Assembly: GCA_030682135.1 (NCBI GenBank)
Contig: JAUXQT010000005.1
Coordinates: 116,585-180,584, forward strand
Origin: Nitrospirota bacterium
GTDB lineage: Bacteria; Nitrospirota; Nitrospiria; Nitrospirales; Nitrospiraceae
Reading direction: 5' to 3'
DNA: 64,000 nt
How positions within the stretch are numbered: the stretch's first letter is position 1; every line of letters starts with the position of its first letter. Shown piece by piece: positions 18,388-27,136 of the stretch. A model generated the notes under the pieces. It ran no database searches. It worked only from the letters and a program-made list of their open reading frames with translations, and was not told the origin of the DNA. Position numbers and translations under genes: made by a program.

Positions 18388-19095
18388 TCAGTGGATTTTC
18401 TCCATCATCAACGGAGGATGCAAACCGACCTGCTTATCCGAGTGAGAATCCCGAATAAAAAAGGCAGCCGCTTGAGCACGACGGGTCACTTTGAGCTTCT
18501 GAAAAATGAACCGGATATAATTCTTAACCGTCTTATCGCTCAATTCAAGCGATGAGCCAATCTCTTTGTTCGTTTTTCCCTCTGCTACAAGCGCAAGGAC
18601 ACGCTGCTGTTGGGAGGAGAGTGTTGCCCGTGGTTCGGATGCCTCCTCTCGTTGCGACCGCATACGGGTCAAGAGCGGCTGTGTTATGGCCGGATCGAGG
18701 ATTGACTGGCCCTGGGCGACGGCATGGATAGCACGCAGTAATGCATCCACGTTCACTTGCTTCAACAGATAACCATGTGCGCCCCCGATCACCGCCGCGA
18801 GCACCGCTTCATCGTCCTGGTACGACGTCAGAAACAGCACTCGCGTATTGGGGCAGGAACTGCGAATCGCTCGGCAGGCATCCACTCCACTCCCCCCAGA
18901 CAGGCGAACATCCATGAGCACGACGTCTGGATTGAGGTTGCACGCTTCACGAATCGCATCCTCGACCGTAGCGGCTTCGCCAACGACGTGGATACTGCTC
19001 TGTCGGCTCAGCACCGTCTGCAATCCCACTCGAACGACTTCGTGATCGTCCACAATCAACACTTTGACCGGCATCGTAGTCGAGTTAATCAACAT
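18388..19095 (-). CDS. NarL/LuxR-family response regulator
   Basis: The 235-residue regulator has an N-terminal receiver domain (VKVLIVDDHEVVRVGL; acceptor Asp in VVLMDVRLSGG; K in YLLKQVN). A C-terminal LuxR-type HTH contains LVAEGKTNKEIGSSLELSDK and TVKNYIRFIFQKLKV. This is the DevR/NarL layout. The start at 19093-19095 is preferred because AAAGG lies upstream; ATGs 39 bases upstream and 21 bases downstream are alternatives. No kinase gene is adjacent. Confidence 0.88.
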   Translation of the reverse strand: MLINSTTMPVKVLIVDDHEVVRVGLQTVLSRQSSIHVVGEAATVEDAIREACNLNPDVVLMDVRLSGGSGVDACRAIRSSCPNTRVLFLTSYQDDEAVLAAVIGGAHGYLLKQVNVDALLRAIHAVAQGQSILDPAITQPLLTRMRSQREEASEPRATLSSQQQRVLALVAEGKTNKEIGSSLELSDKTVKNYIRFIFQKLKVTRRAQAAAFFIRDSHSDKQVGLHPPLMMEKIH

Positions 19096-19670
19096 GTCCC
19101 CCTTTGTAAAGGTTGCCGAGCACACGGAAAGCAACGCCAGCCACAGCCGCTCTCCCTACGCCCAGCATTTCATGCATAGAAATCGACGAGATATTTCGAT
19201 CGAGAGAAACAGAAACAACGCGACTTCGCGCACTTCTACGGGGAGAGATCAGGGCAGGTTGCCGATACACCGGTGAGCCTCACAGTCCGACTACCGCGTC
19301 ATTGCTCAGGAATCATAAATCCATTTACCATCTATAGCAATGATGCTAATCGGCTCTAGGACGAATCGGCATAGAGGGAGAGTTATGAAAGCAATTATGT
19401 CCATTCAGGCCGACATCCGATGACTTACGTATCATTGCTTGCCCTCAGCTCGGCATTGATACGCCGGTGAATCCTACCGCAATAGACACCGCGATCAAGC
19501 CTTTGTAGATCGAACGCCTCTTGGAGACAGAAGTGTTCGCGAGGAGGCCCGTTTATATCCGTCTTCTCCTCGCGAAGTGGACCAGGAGATTAAAGTTCCA
19601 CGCTGTTCTGCCGACAAGAGACTGTACCGAAACACAGTGGTCATAAACCGCTCTCAAGGACCACCACAGC
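19096..19670. other. Gene-free intergenic region between divergent regulator and HDOD gene
   Basis: These 575 bases separate the minus-strand LuxR-type regulator from the plus-strand HDOD gene and must hold promoters for both. The only open reading of note is a 12-codon ATG frame at 19384 preceded by AGGGAGAG. It is too short to call. No tRNA, clear repeat or sigma-54 site was found. Confidence 0.35.
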
Positions 19671-20540
19671 ATGACGACCGAAATAGATCGTTCGACGAAT
19701 ATCGACATGCCGGAGCAGGTCGAACAGGCCTTAATCGAACGGATCGATAAGGACAAAATCGAACTGCCTGTTCTTCCGCAAGTCGCTGGCCGGGTCATGG
19801 CCCTGGCCAATGATCCATCGGCAGACGCAGCCCGTCTCTCTACCCTCATCCACCAGGATCAGGCATTGGCGGCCCACGTCTTGAAAATTGCGAATTCTCC
19901 CGCTTATATGCCCAGAACTCCGATTATGTCGCTCCAGCATGCCGTCGCAATGCTCGGGGTAAACCAACTGTCGGAGATCGCCGTTACGATTTCGCTCAAA
20001 AGCGCGGCCGTTAAAATTCCAGGTTATGAAGCGGATATCAGACAGCTGTGGCGCCACGCACTGGCGAGCGGGGCCTATGCCAAAGAAATCGCACGCCTCC
20101 GTCGCTATAATGTGGAAAGCGCCTACCTCTGCGGGCTCCTGCACACCGTTGGAAAATCGGTCGTCCTCAAGACAGTCACGACGATTGCCACGGAGCTGCA
20201 TGTGCGGCTTGAGGCCAACGCGATCCTCGCTTTTCTCGACGGGTACCATTCCCGCGTCGGTATTTTGATCGCCGCTGAATGGGCCTTACCTTCCCAAGTT
20301 GCCGAGGCTATCGCCTATTACGCAGTCTATGAGCAAGCGCCCACACATAAGCACGAAGCGATGATGACCTGCCTAGCCGACCGGCTGGCCACCTATATAC
20401 TCGTGCCCGATTCCTTCGATGACAGCACCCTTCGCGACCACAGCGTATTTGCCGACCTCAACCTCTATCCCAACGACGTAGACACGCTACTCGGTCTCAA
20501 GGACAAGGTTCTCAGCCTGGTGGACACAATGACGCTATGA
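19671..20540 (+). CDS. HDOD-domain signalling protein
   Basis: The 289-residue protein is a single HDOD domain, a degenerate relative of HD phosphohydrolases found in signalling proteins. Conserved pieces are LPVLPQVAGRVMALANDPSA, DQALAAHVLKIANSPAYMPR, SLQHAVAMLG and AYLCGLLHTVGKSV. A His-rich tail (APTHKHEAMMTCLADRLATY) resembles the usual H-AxxG region. It overlaps sthA downstream by ATGA, so the two are translationally coupled. HDOD proteins regulate motility and biofilm traits in several bacteria; the target here is unknown. Confidence 0.88.
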   Translation: MTTEIDRSTNIDMPEQVEQALIERIDKDKIELPVLPQVAGRVMALANDPSADAARLSTLIHQDQALAAHVLKIANSPAYMPRTPIMSLQHAVAMLGVNQLSEIAVTISLKSAAVKIPGYEADIRQLWRHALASGAYAKEIARLRRYNVESAYLCGLLHTVGKSVVLKTVTTIATELHVRLEANAILAFLDGYHSRVGILIAAEWALPSQVAEAIAYYAVYEQAPTHKHEAMMTCLADRLATYILVPDSFDDSTLRDHSVFADLNLYPNDVDTLLGLKDKVLSLVDTMTL

Positions 20541-21949
20541 GTGATGCGACCCATTTTGACATTGTCGTAATCGGAAGCGGTCCCGCCGGCCAGAAAGCGG
20601 CCATCCAGGGCGCCAAGGCAGGCAAACGTGTGGCCGTGATCGAACGCGAGCCGGGTGTTGGCGGTGGCTGTGTCTACCGTGGAACGATCCCCAGCAAGAC
20701 CCTTCGCGAGAACGCCCTGCAATTAGACCGATCCAAACGGTCCTCGTCCACCTTGGATGTTCGTGTGCCGCCTAATATTCTCGTTGCCTCACTGATGCGC
20801 CGTGTCGATGAAGTGGTCACGGCACATGGCGTCTACATGGAGAAACAGCTCAAGCGCAACGGCATCTCGTTTTTCCACGGACGTGTCCGGTTTTGCTCGG
20901 CTACCCTGCTCGAAATGCTCTCAGTCGACGGGGTCAAGCAACTCTTCACTGCCGACACGATCGTCATTGCCACCGGGTCACGGCCTCGCGCACCAGTCGA
21001 GATTCCCATCGACCACGAACATATTCTGGACAGTGACTCGATCCTCTCCATGATCTATTTGCCACGCTCCCTTACCGTGCTCGGTGGAGGCGTCGTAGCA
21101 TCGGAATATGCATCGATCTTTGCCTCACTCGGCGTGCAGGTGACCATTATCGATCGGGCCGATCGTCCTCTTCAGTTTCTGGACGCAGAACTTGTGAAGA
21201 TGTTTGTGTTGAGCTTTGAACAACAGGGCGGTCGCTATTGCGCAGGGCAAGCCATCAAGAACGTCCGGTGGGATGGGATCTCGCAGGTCGTCACGACCCT
21301 CCAGGACGGGCAAGTCATTACCAGCGATAAAATGCTTGTGGCCATGGGGCGACAACCCAACCTTGAAGACCTCAATCTGAGCGCCGCAGGGTTGCCACTT
21401 AACGAAAAGGGAACCTTGGCCGTCAACGAACATTGCCAAACGGCCCTTCCCCACATTTATGGGGTCGGTGACCTGCTCGGCCCCCCGGGCCTGGCCTCTA
21501 CGGCTATGGAGCAGGGCCGGCGAGCCGTCTGTCACGCCCTGGGTCTTCCCGAAGGACGCTCGTCCGACATCCCAGTCGGCATTTATACGATCCCCGAGAT
21601 GGCCAGTATCGGACTGGACGAAGCAGCCGCACGCGCACGCTATCGAGAGGTCCTGATTGGCCGCGCGCGATTCGACGAAATTGCCCGAGGTCAAATCTCA
21701 GGCATGTCCAACGGTTTGATGAAACTGGTGGCCGATCCGACCGGAGTGTACCTATTGGGGGTTCAGATCATTGGAGAAGGGGCAACAGAACTGATTCACG
21801 TGGGCCAGATCGCGCTGCAACATGCAGCCACAATCGATTCGTTCGTAGAGAATATCTTCAACTTTCCTACCCTAGCCGAGGGCTATCGCATCGCAGCACT
21901 TGATATCGCAGGGCAACGACAAAAACGGCTGACCTCACAGGCCGCATGA
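20537..21949 (+). CDS. sthA: Soluble pyridine nucleotide transhydrogenase SthA
   Basis: SthA is a cytoplasmic FAD enzyme that transfers hydride between NADPH and NAD+. The 470-residue protein has the FAD Rossmann motif GSGPAG at 13-18. It has the family-specific GGGCVYRGTIPSKTLR, in which the second redox Cys of lipoamide-dehydrogenase relatives is Thr (T50). The NAD(P)-binding GGGVVASEYASIFASLG follows. The C-terminal dimerisation domain has TIPEMASIGL, but the catalytic His-Glu pair of disulfide reductases is not evident, as expected for SthA. Coupling to an HDOD gene is unusual. Confidence 0.9.
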   Translation: MSDATHFDIVVIGSGPAGQKAAIQGAKAGKRVAVIEREPGVGGGCVYRGTIPSKTLRENALQLDRSKRSSSTLDVRVPPNILVASLMRRVDEVVTAHGVYMEKQLKRNGISFFHGRVRFCSATLLEMLSVDGVKQLFTADTIVIATGSRPRAPVEIPIDHEHILDSDSILSMIYLPRSLTVLGGGVVASEYASIFASLGVQVTIIDRADRPLQFLDAELVKMFVLSFEQQGGRYCAGQAIKNVRWDGISQVVTTLQDGQVITSDKMLVAMGRQPNLEDLNLSAAGLPLNEKGTLAVNEHCQTALPHIYGVGDLLGPPGLASTAMEQGRRAVCHALGLPEGRSSDIPVGIYTIPEMASIGLDEAAARARYREVLIGRARFDEIARGQISGMSNGLMKLVADPTGVYLLGVQIIGEGATELIHVGQIALQHAATIDSFVENIFNFPTLAEGYRIAALDIAGQRQKRLTSQAA

Positions 21950-22037
21950 ACAAGCGAGAACGGCGTGGAGCGAGACGATTCGAGCCGTCAGGATCTTTGA
22001 ACCCCACACTCCACATCGTGCGTCACAAGAGCATCGC

Positions 22038-22688
22038 TCACCCGTTTGATTCAAAGACGGAATAGGCGCCCGACTCCTCTCCTACCGGCTTCACCACAGA
22101 CGATTCCTGTTTCTGCGACCATGCCAATAATCCAGATGCGAGAAACCGCGCATCGACCACTCCCAGAATATGCTGCCGCAATTCATCACGAAAGGGCGCA
22201 AGACTCTCATCGTGAAGGTAGCGATCAACCGTGCGAGGCAACCGCCGTCTCCAGGCCTGTGCCGCCTGTCGCGCACCCTCTGCAGCAAGTCCTCCACGAC
22301 TGAGAATGGCACGGACCTCCTGCTCGAAAAACCCGACATGCACCTCTTCATCTTCCATAATAGAGGTGAGATCGGGACGCAACCCCACTAACAGCCGGGC
22401 AAACTCAAGCCCCAATGTTTCATACCCGTAGAGATGGACCGCAAGGACCCTCCATTGATCAGGCACACGTGGTAGCGAGGTCTTTCCATGCGATTTCACT
22501 CCCAACAGCAGCTCGAACTGCTTGAGGTGCTGCGCCTCCTCTTCCTCATGCCGCCTTAAAAACTGCAACACTCCCGGAGGAACGTCCTGCGCTTGCGCAG
22601 AACGTACCGCCCACAGGGCCATGGCCTCCGCTTTCAGGAATTGTTCAAGGATCGCATGTTCGCAACTGGGAGGAAGCGGATGAATCAT
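22038..22688 (-). CDS. Ferritin-like diiron protein
   Basis: The 216-residue helical protein has the spaced carboxylate/His pattern of the ferritin-like superfamily: E21 in LKAEAMAL, E51-x-x-H54 in HEEEEAQHLKQFE, E90 in YETLGLEF, and E114-x-x-H117 in MEDEEVHVGFFEQE. This is enough for a four-helix bundle carrying a diiron site. A C-terminal extension of about 80 residues has no match I recognise. Substrate is unknown; stress protection or an oxygenase-like role is possible. It converges with sthA. The ribosome site before the ATG is weak. Confidence 0.7.
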   Translation of the reverse strand: MIHPLPPSCEHAILEQFLKAEAMALWAVRSAQAQDVPPGVLQFLRRHEEEEAQHLKQFELLLGVKSHGKTSLPRVPDQWRVLAVHLYGYETLGLEFARLLVGLRPDLTSIMEDEEVHVGFFEQEVRAILSRGGLAAEGARQAAQAWRRRLPRTVDRYLHDESLAPFRDELRQHILGVVDARFLASGLLAWSQKQESSVVKPVGEESGAYSVFESNG

Positions 22689-22853
22689 GCGACAGTCTAC
22701 CGGAACGGATAGGTTGGAACCAACAGTCGAGTGGATAGAAATAAATCGAGCGCGATAAAATGCGCAGATTATACTAAAAATACCGCTTCCACGCTGTAGA
22801 CACTCTCCAAATCATTCCTGTATTATGTCGCCCGGTTACGTACCATCGATTCT

Positions 22854-22929
22854 GGCGGTGTAGCTCAGTTGGTAGAGCAGCGGACTCATAAGCCGCGGGT
22901 CTCCCGTTCAATCCGGGACACCGCCACCA
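22854..22929 (+). tRNA. tRNA-Met (CAT)
   Basis: A full cloverleaf is visible: a 7-bp acceptor stem GGCGGTG/CACCGCC, D-arm GCTC...GAGC, anticodon loop CTCATAA with CAT at 22887-22889, T-stem TCCCG/CGGGA with loop TTCAATC, and encoded CCA. The last anticodon-stem pair is A-G rather than a Watson-Crick pair. Elongator Met is most likely; a lysidine-modified tRNA-Ile2 has the same anticodon and cannot be excluded from sequence alone. Confidence 0.9.
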
Positions 22930-22996
22930 TACAGCACTTCGTGCTCTTACAGACCCCGCTTCTACTAATCACTTCAAGACAGCTTAACCAGCAGTC

Positions 22997-23158
22997 CTAT
23001 CCGCAACAGTCTCCTGCAAACGTCTGCAGCTGCTGAGTGGCACTCCAGCAGCGTTCACACAGTTCGACCGTAGAATGAGTCATGCCATCCACGCAAACGA
23101 TGCGTCGCTGAACCGCCGCCCCACAGTCGGAGCAAAGGCCTGCGTTCGCACGGCCCTG
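22997..23158 (-). other. In-frame zinc-ribbon segment after an amber codon
   Basis: Directly after the TAG at 23159-23161 the same reading frame stays open for 53 more codons, to a TAG at 22997-22999. It encodes a neat double-CxxC segment: GLCSDCGAAVQRRIVC, then VELCERCWSATQ, ending GDCCG. No ATG or GTG in this frame precedes the first CxxC. The segment therefore needs either readthrough of the amber codon or a repaired TAG-to-CAG codon in the upstream gene. It could also be the remains of a longer gene broken by one substitution. Confidence 0.55.
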
Positions 23159-23407
23159 CTACCCTCTTGGATCAGCATGAGGCAGCATTTTAGTGTTCGG
23201 ACGATAGCGACGATTGCAGACGTCCGACATGAACTCTTGCCCTCCCGTGAGGTGGACAAGAGTTCGCCACAATCGAACCGTAAATGGTTTTGCCTTAGCC
23301 CGATAGAACTCCCATTGCATCTCACGCAATTGGTCATTCAGGGAATCTACCGTTCGCTCCAAATCAACGAGCCGGTCTGTCTCCAAAAATCTTCCTGCTG
23401 TCATCAT
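23159..23407 (-). CDS. Small coiled-coil protein, possibly truncated by an amber codon
   Basis: The 82-residue product has an N-terminal coiled-coil-like helix (LVDLERTVDSLNDQLREMQW) and a basic C-terminal part, ending in a TAG. GGGAGG lies five bases upstream of the ATG at 23405-23407. The gene starts 20 bases after the end of the repressor gene, so the two are probably cotranscribed. The same frame continues beyond the TAG into a zinc-ribbon segment, so the annotated end may be a mutation, a sequencing error or a programmed stop. I do not recognise a family. Confidence 0.6.
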   Translation of the reverse strand: MMTAGRFLETDRLVDLERTVDSLNDQLREMQWEFYRAKAKPFTVRLWRTLVHLTGGQEFMSDVCNRRYRPNTKMLPHADPRG

Positions 23408-23426
23408 CCTGCCCTCCCTTCTGTAT

Positions 23427-23972
23427 TTACAGCGCACAATGCCGAATCACGCCAATGAGAATGCCTTCGATATGAAACGTATCTGACGCTCGCACGATAA
23501 TCGGCTGCATCGTCGCATTCGCAGGATGCAGCTCAATGTGTGAGTCCTTCTTGAAGTAGGTCTTGATCGTAGCCTCGTGATTCACCAACGCCACGACGGT
23601 TTGCCCGTTCTGCGCCGTCGACTGTTTTCTCACCACCACCAGGTCGCCAGGGAGGATACCGTCATCCTTCATCGATTCCCCTTTGACACGGAGTGCAAAC
23701 GTATCTCCTCCCCGTAACATGCTGGGCGGAACATCAATGAGTTCAGACTGGGGAACCGGCTCAATCGGCACGCCAGCCGCCACCATTCCAGCCATGGGGA
23801 TTTCAGACGTCCGCCCCAACCGTTCCAATGCGACTTGGACGATTCCAGGAATACGGCGCATACCAGATTCGTAGCGTGCAACCGACACGCGTGTTGTCTG
23901 CAACGCATCAGCAAGTTGCTGTTGGGTCAGTCCCAGCTGTTCTCGAGTTCGTTTCAGGTCGGTCGGCTTCAT
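23427..23972 (-). CDS. CI/LexA-like self-cleaving repressor (XRE HTH plus S24 peptidase)
   Basis: The 181-residue protein joins an XRE-type HTH (about 5-53, including LTQQQLADALQTTRVSVARY) to a LexA-type S24 autoprotease. The cleavage site Ala66-Gly67 lies in MVAAGVPIEP, the catalytic Ser is S100 in VKGESMKDDGI, and the general base is K137 in NHEATIKTY. RecA-stimulated self-cleavage, as in LexA, CI and related repressors, is expected. The HTH is of phage-repressor type rather than the winged helix of classical LexA. No phage genes are nearby. A palindrome overlaps the region just upstream of the ATG, suggesting autorepression. Confidence 0.88.
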   Translation of the reverse strand: MKPTDLKRTREQLGLTQQQLADALQTTRVSVARYESGMRRIPGIVQVALERLGRTSEIPMAGMVAAGVPIEPVPQSELIDVPPSMLRGGDTFALRVKGESMKDDGILPGDLVVVRKQSTAQNGQTVVALVNHEATIKTYFKKDSHIELHPANATMQPIIVRASDTFHIEGILIGVIRHCAL

Positions 23973-23974
23973 GA

Positions 23975-23991
23975 TGTAACCAATGGTTACA
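23975..23991. promoter_or_regulatory. Palindromic operator at the start of the CI/LexA-like gene
   Basis: TGTAACCA-A-TGGTTACA is a perfect 8-bp dyad around one base, beginning two bases upstream of the repressor ATG. On the minus strand a TTGACA (24013 to 24008) lies 17-18 bases from where a -10 element would overlap this dyad. Binding here would block transcription or early elongation, so autorepression is the simple reading. It differs from the classical LexA boxes of E. coli and Bacillus. Confidence 0.7.
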
Positions 23992-24542
23992 CATAATATG
24001 AATAGCTGTCAAGGCTCCTTGCCTGACTCCTAATAACGATGCTGAAAACACAGTCCTGGAGAGAGTCTGTGCATAAGTTGGCCACAAACAGCGCTCCCAC
24101 GGCGGAGGTTCATGATTGTGAGTCGCGAAACTACAGTCATTATCTAGGGTTTGTTGTTTTTGAGATTTTTTCAGTTCGACACCACCATATATTGGGGTGC
24201 CCGGCTCAATCAAACCAATGCCTATTTTTTAGGCAAAGACGTATTGGGAAGGCAAAAATACAGGGTATTTCGATGGCGAGACGATCTTATGAACAGACTT
24301 ATCCACAGAAGCTGGGGAGAGAGTTTTGAATACTTTTCTCTTGACCTTTCTAACAGCTTTTCTCGCACTTCTTCGATATTCGCCTGTCTTTGATAACGTG
24401 AACCGTTATTCGCCCGAGCGTGGTGAAACAAGTGGGGAGAGTGAGGCGGCCTGAACGTAGGATACTGAAGACAGACGGTTGAAGTACTCGAAACTACGAG
24501 TCCTGCTTTTCACGACAGCCTTGCCAGTCCCTTAAGTTCGGA
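23992..24542. other. AT-rich gene-free region between repressor and mod operon
   Basis: The 551 bases are clearly more AT-rich than the flanks (especially 24100-24400) and contain no open frame I can support. At 24393-24409 there is a second dyad, ATAACG-N5-CGTTAT. Near the end of modC a short inverted repeat (ACTCG...CGAGT, about 24486-24500) could fold but lacks a T-run. Confidence 0.4.
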
Positions 24543-25643
24543 TTAGCCCGATCTCGGCACAAGATGCACGGCACCAGCCTTGATCGCCGCGATGACAGAG
24601 GAGCCAGACACCAGACACAAATCTTCTACCGCCCCGCGCGTGATGGTTGCCGTGAGGAGGAAACCACAGTCGATCGTGACCTGCACCATCACACCTTGCG
24701 GAGCAATATCGGTTACCCGCCCGAGGAGATGGTTCCGGGCACTGGTCATCCCGCTCCCCGACGGCTCCACCACCACATCTTCGGCACGGATACAGACGTA
24801 GACGGGTGCACCGATGGCATTACTACTCAGACCTTTCAGCTTCGTTCCATTGACAGTCACCGTGGATAACCCGTCCGCTTGTTCGATCACCTCACCTTGC
24901 ACGACCGTCTCCACCCCGACGATACGCGCCACCTCCGCATTGGCCGGCCGGCTGAATACCTCATGTGGCTTCCCGACTTGATGGACCAGCCCTCTACCCA
25001 TCACCGCCATCACATCGCCCAACGTGAGCGCCTCAGACCAGTCGTGGGTCACAATGATCGAGGGCAACGCCAATTGCTTTAACAGACTCCTGAGTTCCCC
25101 CCTGAGCTGAAGTCTGGTTGGCGCATCCAAAGCCGACAGGGGCTCGTCAAGCAAAAGGAGTTGCGGCCGTGGCGCGACGGCTCTGGCAAGCGCCACTCGC
25201 TGCTGTTGGCCACCGGATAATTCTCGCGGCTTTGCTGCTTCAAGCCCCTGCAACTGGAACAACTCCACCACCTCTGCCACTCGCTTGTTCCTGTCCTCGG
25301 ACGCCAATGCTCCCAATCCATAGGCAATGTTTCCAGCCACGGAGTAGGTGGGAAAGAGCGCATAATCTTGCGGCATATACCCGATCTGTCGATCTTGCGG
25401 CGAGACCCTGATCCCCGATTTCGTATCCAACCAGGTCCGCGACAAAAACTGGATTCTCCCCTCTTCCGGCCATTCGAGTCCCGCGACAGACCTGAGGATG
25501 GTCGTCTTGCCCGACCCGGACGGACCGAACAGGATCAAGACGGTCGAGGCCTTGATCTCGTAGCGGAGATGGGCCTGAATAGGCGCCCGCCCGGAAAAGG
25601 TCTTGGTCATGTCGATGGTCACTTCTGCGGCCATACTGCCCAT
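24543..25643 (-). CDS. modC: Molybdate ABC transporter ATP-binding protein ModC
   Basis: The 366-residue ATPase has Walker A GPSGSGKTT (40-48), the Q-loop in PQDYALFP, signature LSGGQQQRV (142-150), Walker B LLLLDEP and switch His in IIVTHDWSE. The C-terminal 120 residues form the TOBE/MOP-type oxyanion-binding region seen in ModC. It powers molybdate (or tungstate) uptake through ModB. The frame overlaps the end of modB by 25 bases; a second ATG three codons in is an alternative start. Confidence 0.93.
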   Translation of the reverse strand: MGSMAAEVTIDMTKTFSGRAPIQAHLRYEIKASTVLILFGPSGSGKTTILRSVAGLEWPEEGRIQFLSRTWLDTKSGIRVSPQDRQIGYMPQDYALFPTYSVAGNIAYGLGALASEDRNKRVAEVVELFQLQGLEAAKPRELSGGQQQRVALARAVAPRPQLLLLDEPLSALDAPTRLQLRGELRSLLKQLALPSIIVTHDWSEALTLGDVMAVMGRGLVHQVGKPHEVFSRPANAEVARIVGVETVVQGEVIEQADGLSTVTVNGTKLKGLSSNAIGAPVYVCIRAEDVVVEPSGSGMTSARNHLLGRVTDIAPQGVMVQVTIDCGFLLTATITRGAVEDLCLVSGSSVIAAIKAGAVHLVPRSG

Positions 25644-26293
25644 ACCTTTCGATTCATCGCATAGACCAGCAGCAGCACCCCGTAGGAGACCGCGAGCAAC
25701 AACAACGCCGTCTTGGCGGCCCCGGCGTAATTGAGCGCTTGTACTTCATCGTAAATATCGATCGAGACCGTGCGCGTTTCCCCCTCGATGTTGCCGCCTA
25801 CCATCAGCACCACACCAAACTCTCCCAAGGTATGCGCGAAACTCAACACCGCGCCAGTGACGAGTCCTGCCATGGAGAGCGGGACAATGAGCTTGAAGAA
25901 CGTGGCGACTTTGGACACACCCAACGTCCAAGAAGCTTCGATCAACCGGCGATCGACTTGCTCAAAGGCTGCAGCGAATGGCTGGACGGCAAATGGCAGA
26001 CTGTAGAGGATCGACGCAAGGAGCAGACCTTCGAAGGTAAAGGGAAGCGGGTGCCCGACCAGGTCGCTGTAGAATCGACCGACCGGGCTATGCGGACCGA
26101 TGGCAACCAGAATGTAGAAACCCAATACTGTCGGTGGGAGCACGAGCGGCAGCGCGACTACCGATTCGACAATGAACTTCCAGCGCCATTTTGAAAAGGT
26201 CAGCCAATAGGCGATGGGCAATCCGACGACCAGCAAGACGCCGGACGTCAGACTGGCCAATTTGAATGTCACCCAGATGGCCGTCCAATTCAT
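25619..26293 (-). CDS. modB: Molybdate ABC transporter permease ModB
   Basis: The 224-residue permease has five or more hydrophobic helices and the ABC-permease EAA loop in EASWTLGVSKVATFFKLIVP. It also has the ModB features LPLVLPPTVLGFYILVAIG and SFAHTLGEFGVVLMVGGNI. The ATG at 26291-26293 matches the usual ModB start just before the first helix; the open frame extends 71 codons further upstream but that part is not ModB-like. It lies 53 bases after modA. Confidence 0.93.
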   Translation of the reverse strand: MNWTAIWVTFKLASLTSGVLLVVGLPIAYWLTFSKWRWKFIVESVVALPLVLPPTVLGFYILVAIGPHSPVGRFYSDLVGHPLPFTFEGLLLASILYSLPFAVQPFAAAFEQVDRRLIEASWTLGVSKVATFFKLIVPLSMAGLVTGAVLSFAHTLGEFGVVLMVGGNIEGETRTVSIDIYDEVQALNYAGAAKTALLLLAVSYGVLLLVYAMNRKVWAVWPQK

Positions 26294-26346
26294 ACGACCG
26301 CCCCAAATCCTTTCATGAGCACTGTCAGACCATTCCCATCGATGGC

Positions 26347-27129
26347 TTAACCGGGCAACGTGAATCCATAGCGCTTCATGATCCCCTGCCCTTGAGGGCC
26401 TTTGATATAGTCGAGAAACTGCTTTGCCGCATCGGGACTCTTGGATTGTTTCAAAATCACGGCACCCTGTTCCAGAGGCGCATGTGCCGTTGCGGGAATC
26501 TCCCAATATTGGCCGGCAGCTTTCATCGCCGGTGCAAGCGCCAGGGACAAGGCGACAATTCCCGCGTCGCAGGCGCCGGATTCAATGAATTGTGCCGCTT
26601 GCGAAATATTCTCTCCGAGAATGAGCCGGTCTTTGATCTGGTCATAGACCTTGAAATGCTCCATCGCCGCTACCGCCGCCCTGCCATACGGCGCATGTTT
26701 GGGATTGGCGATGGCTATCTTCCTGATCGTCGGATCGCGTAAGACCTCCAACCCCTTGGAGAGATCCAGGTGCGAGCCCTTACCGGTCCACAAAACAATC
26801 CGCCCCACCGCATAGGAATAGAGCGATCCTGGCACAACGAGGCCAGCCTCCTCCAGCTTCTTCGGGTAACCGATGTCGGCTGAAAAATAGAGATCGAACG
26901 GCGCACCATTCTGAATTTGCGCATAGAAATTGCCCGATGATCCGAGCGTCAACTTCACATGATTGCCGGTCGTCTGTTCGAATTCGAAGACGATTTCCTT
27001 AAAGGCGAAACTGAGATCGGAGGCCGCGGCAATCGTCACCTCGGCGGCAAACACAGAGGGCAGTGCCAGACAGATGGCCATAAACCAGATCACCATCACA
27101 ACAACAATTCGATTTGTGCTCGACATCAC
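26347..27129 (-). CDS. modA: Molybdate-binding periplasmic protein ModA
   Basis: The 260-residue protein has a signal peptide (residues 1-28, ending SVFA before AEVTIAAASDL). The mature part is a type-II binding protein with the ModA motifs AAASDLSFAFKEI, LGSSGNFYAQIQNGAPFDLY and NPKHAPYGRAA. It captures molybdate or tungstate in the periplasm and delivers it to ModBC. It lies 7 bases after the porin gene, so it belongs to the same transcript. Confidence 0.93.
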   Translation of the reverse strand: MMSSTNRIVVVMVIWFMAICLALPSVFAAEVTIAAASDLSFAFKEIVFEFEQTTGNHVKLTLGSSGNFYAQIQNGAPFDLYFSADIGYPKKLEEAGLVVPGSLYSYAVGRIVLWTGKGSHLDLSKGLEVLRDPTIRKIAIANPKHAPYGRAAVAAMEHFKVYDQIKDRLILGENISQAAQFIESGACDAGIVALSLALAPAMKAAGQYWEIPATAHAPLEQGAVILKQSKSPDAAKQFLDYIKGPQGQGIMKRYGFTLPG

Positions 27130-27136
27130 GCACCCT

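Noticed and set aside
19384..19422. Twelve-codon frame with strong ribosome site
   Set aside because: Too short to distinguish from chance; no conservation test possible here.
23080..23337. 85-residue frame overlapping the zinc-ribbon region
   Set aside because: It is in a different frame from the coiled-coil and zinc-ribbon coding potential and shows no family features.
24151..24393. 80-residue frame in AT-rich gap
   Set aside because: No ribosome site and composition unlike neighbours; I treat the gap as non-coding.
24486..24500. Terminator after modC
   Set aside because: The inverted repeat is short and there is no T-run, so I mention it only within the gap entry.
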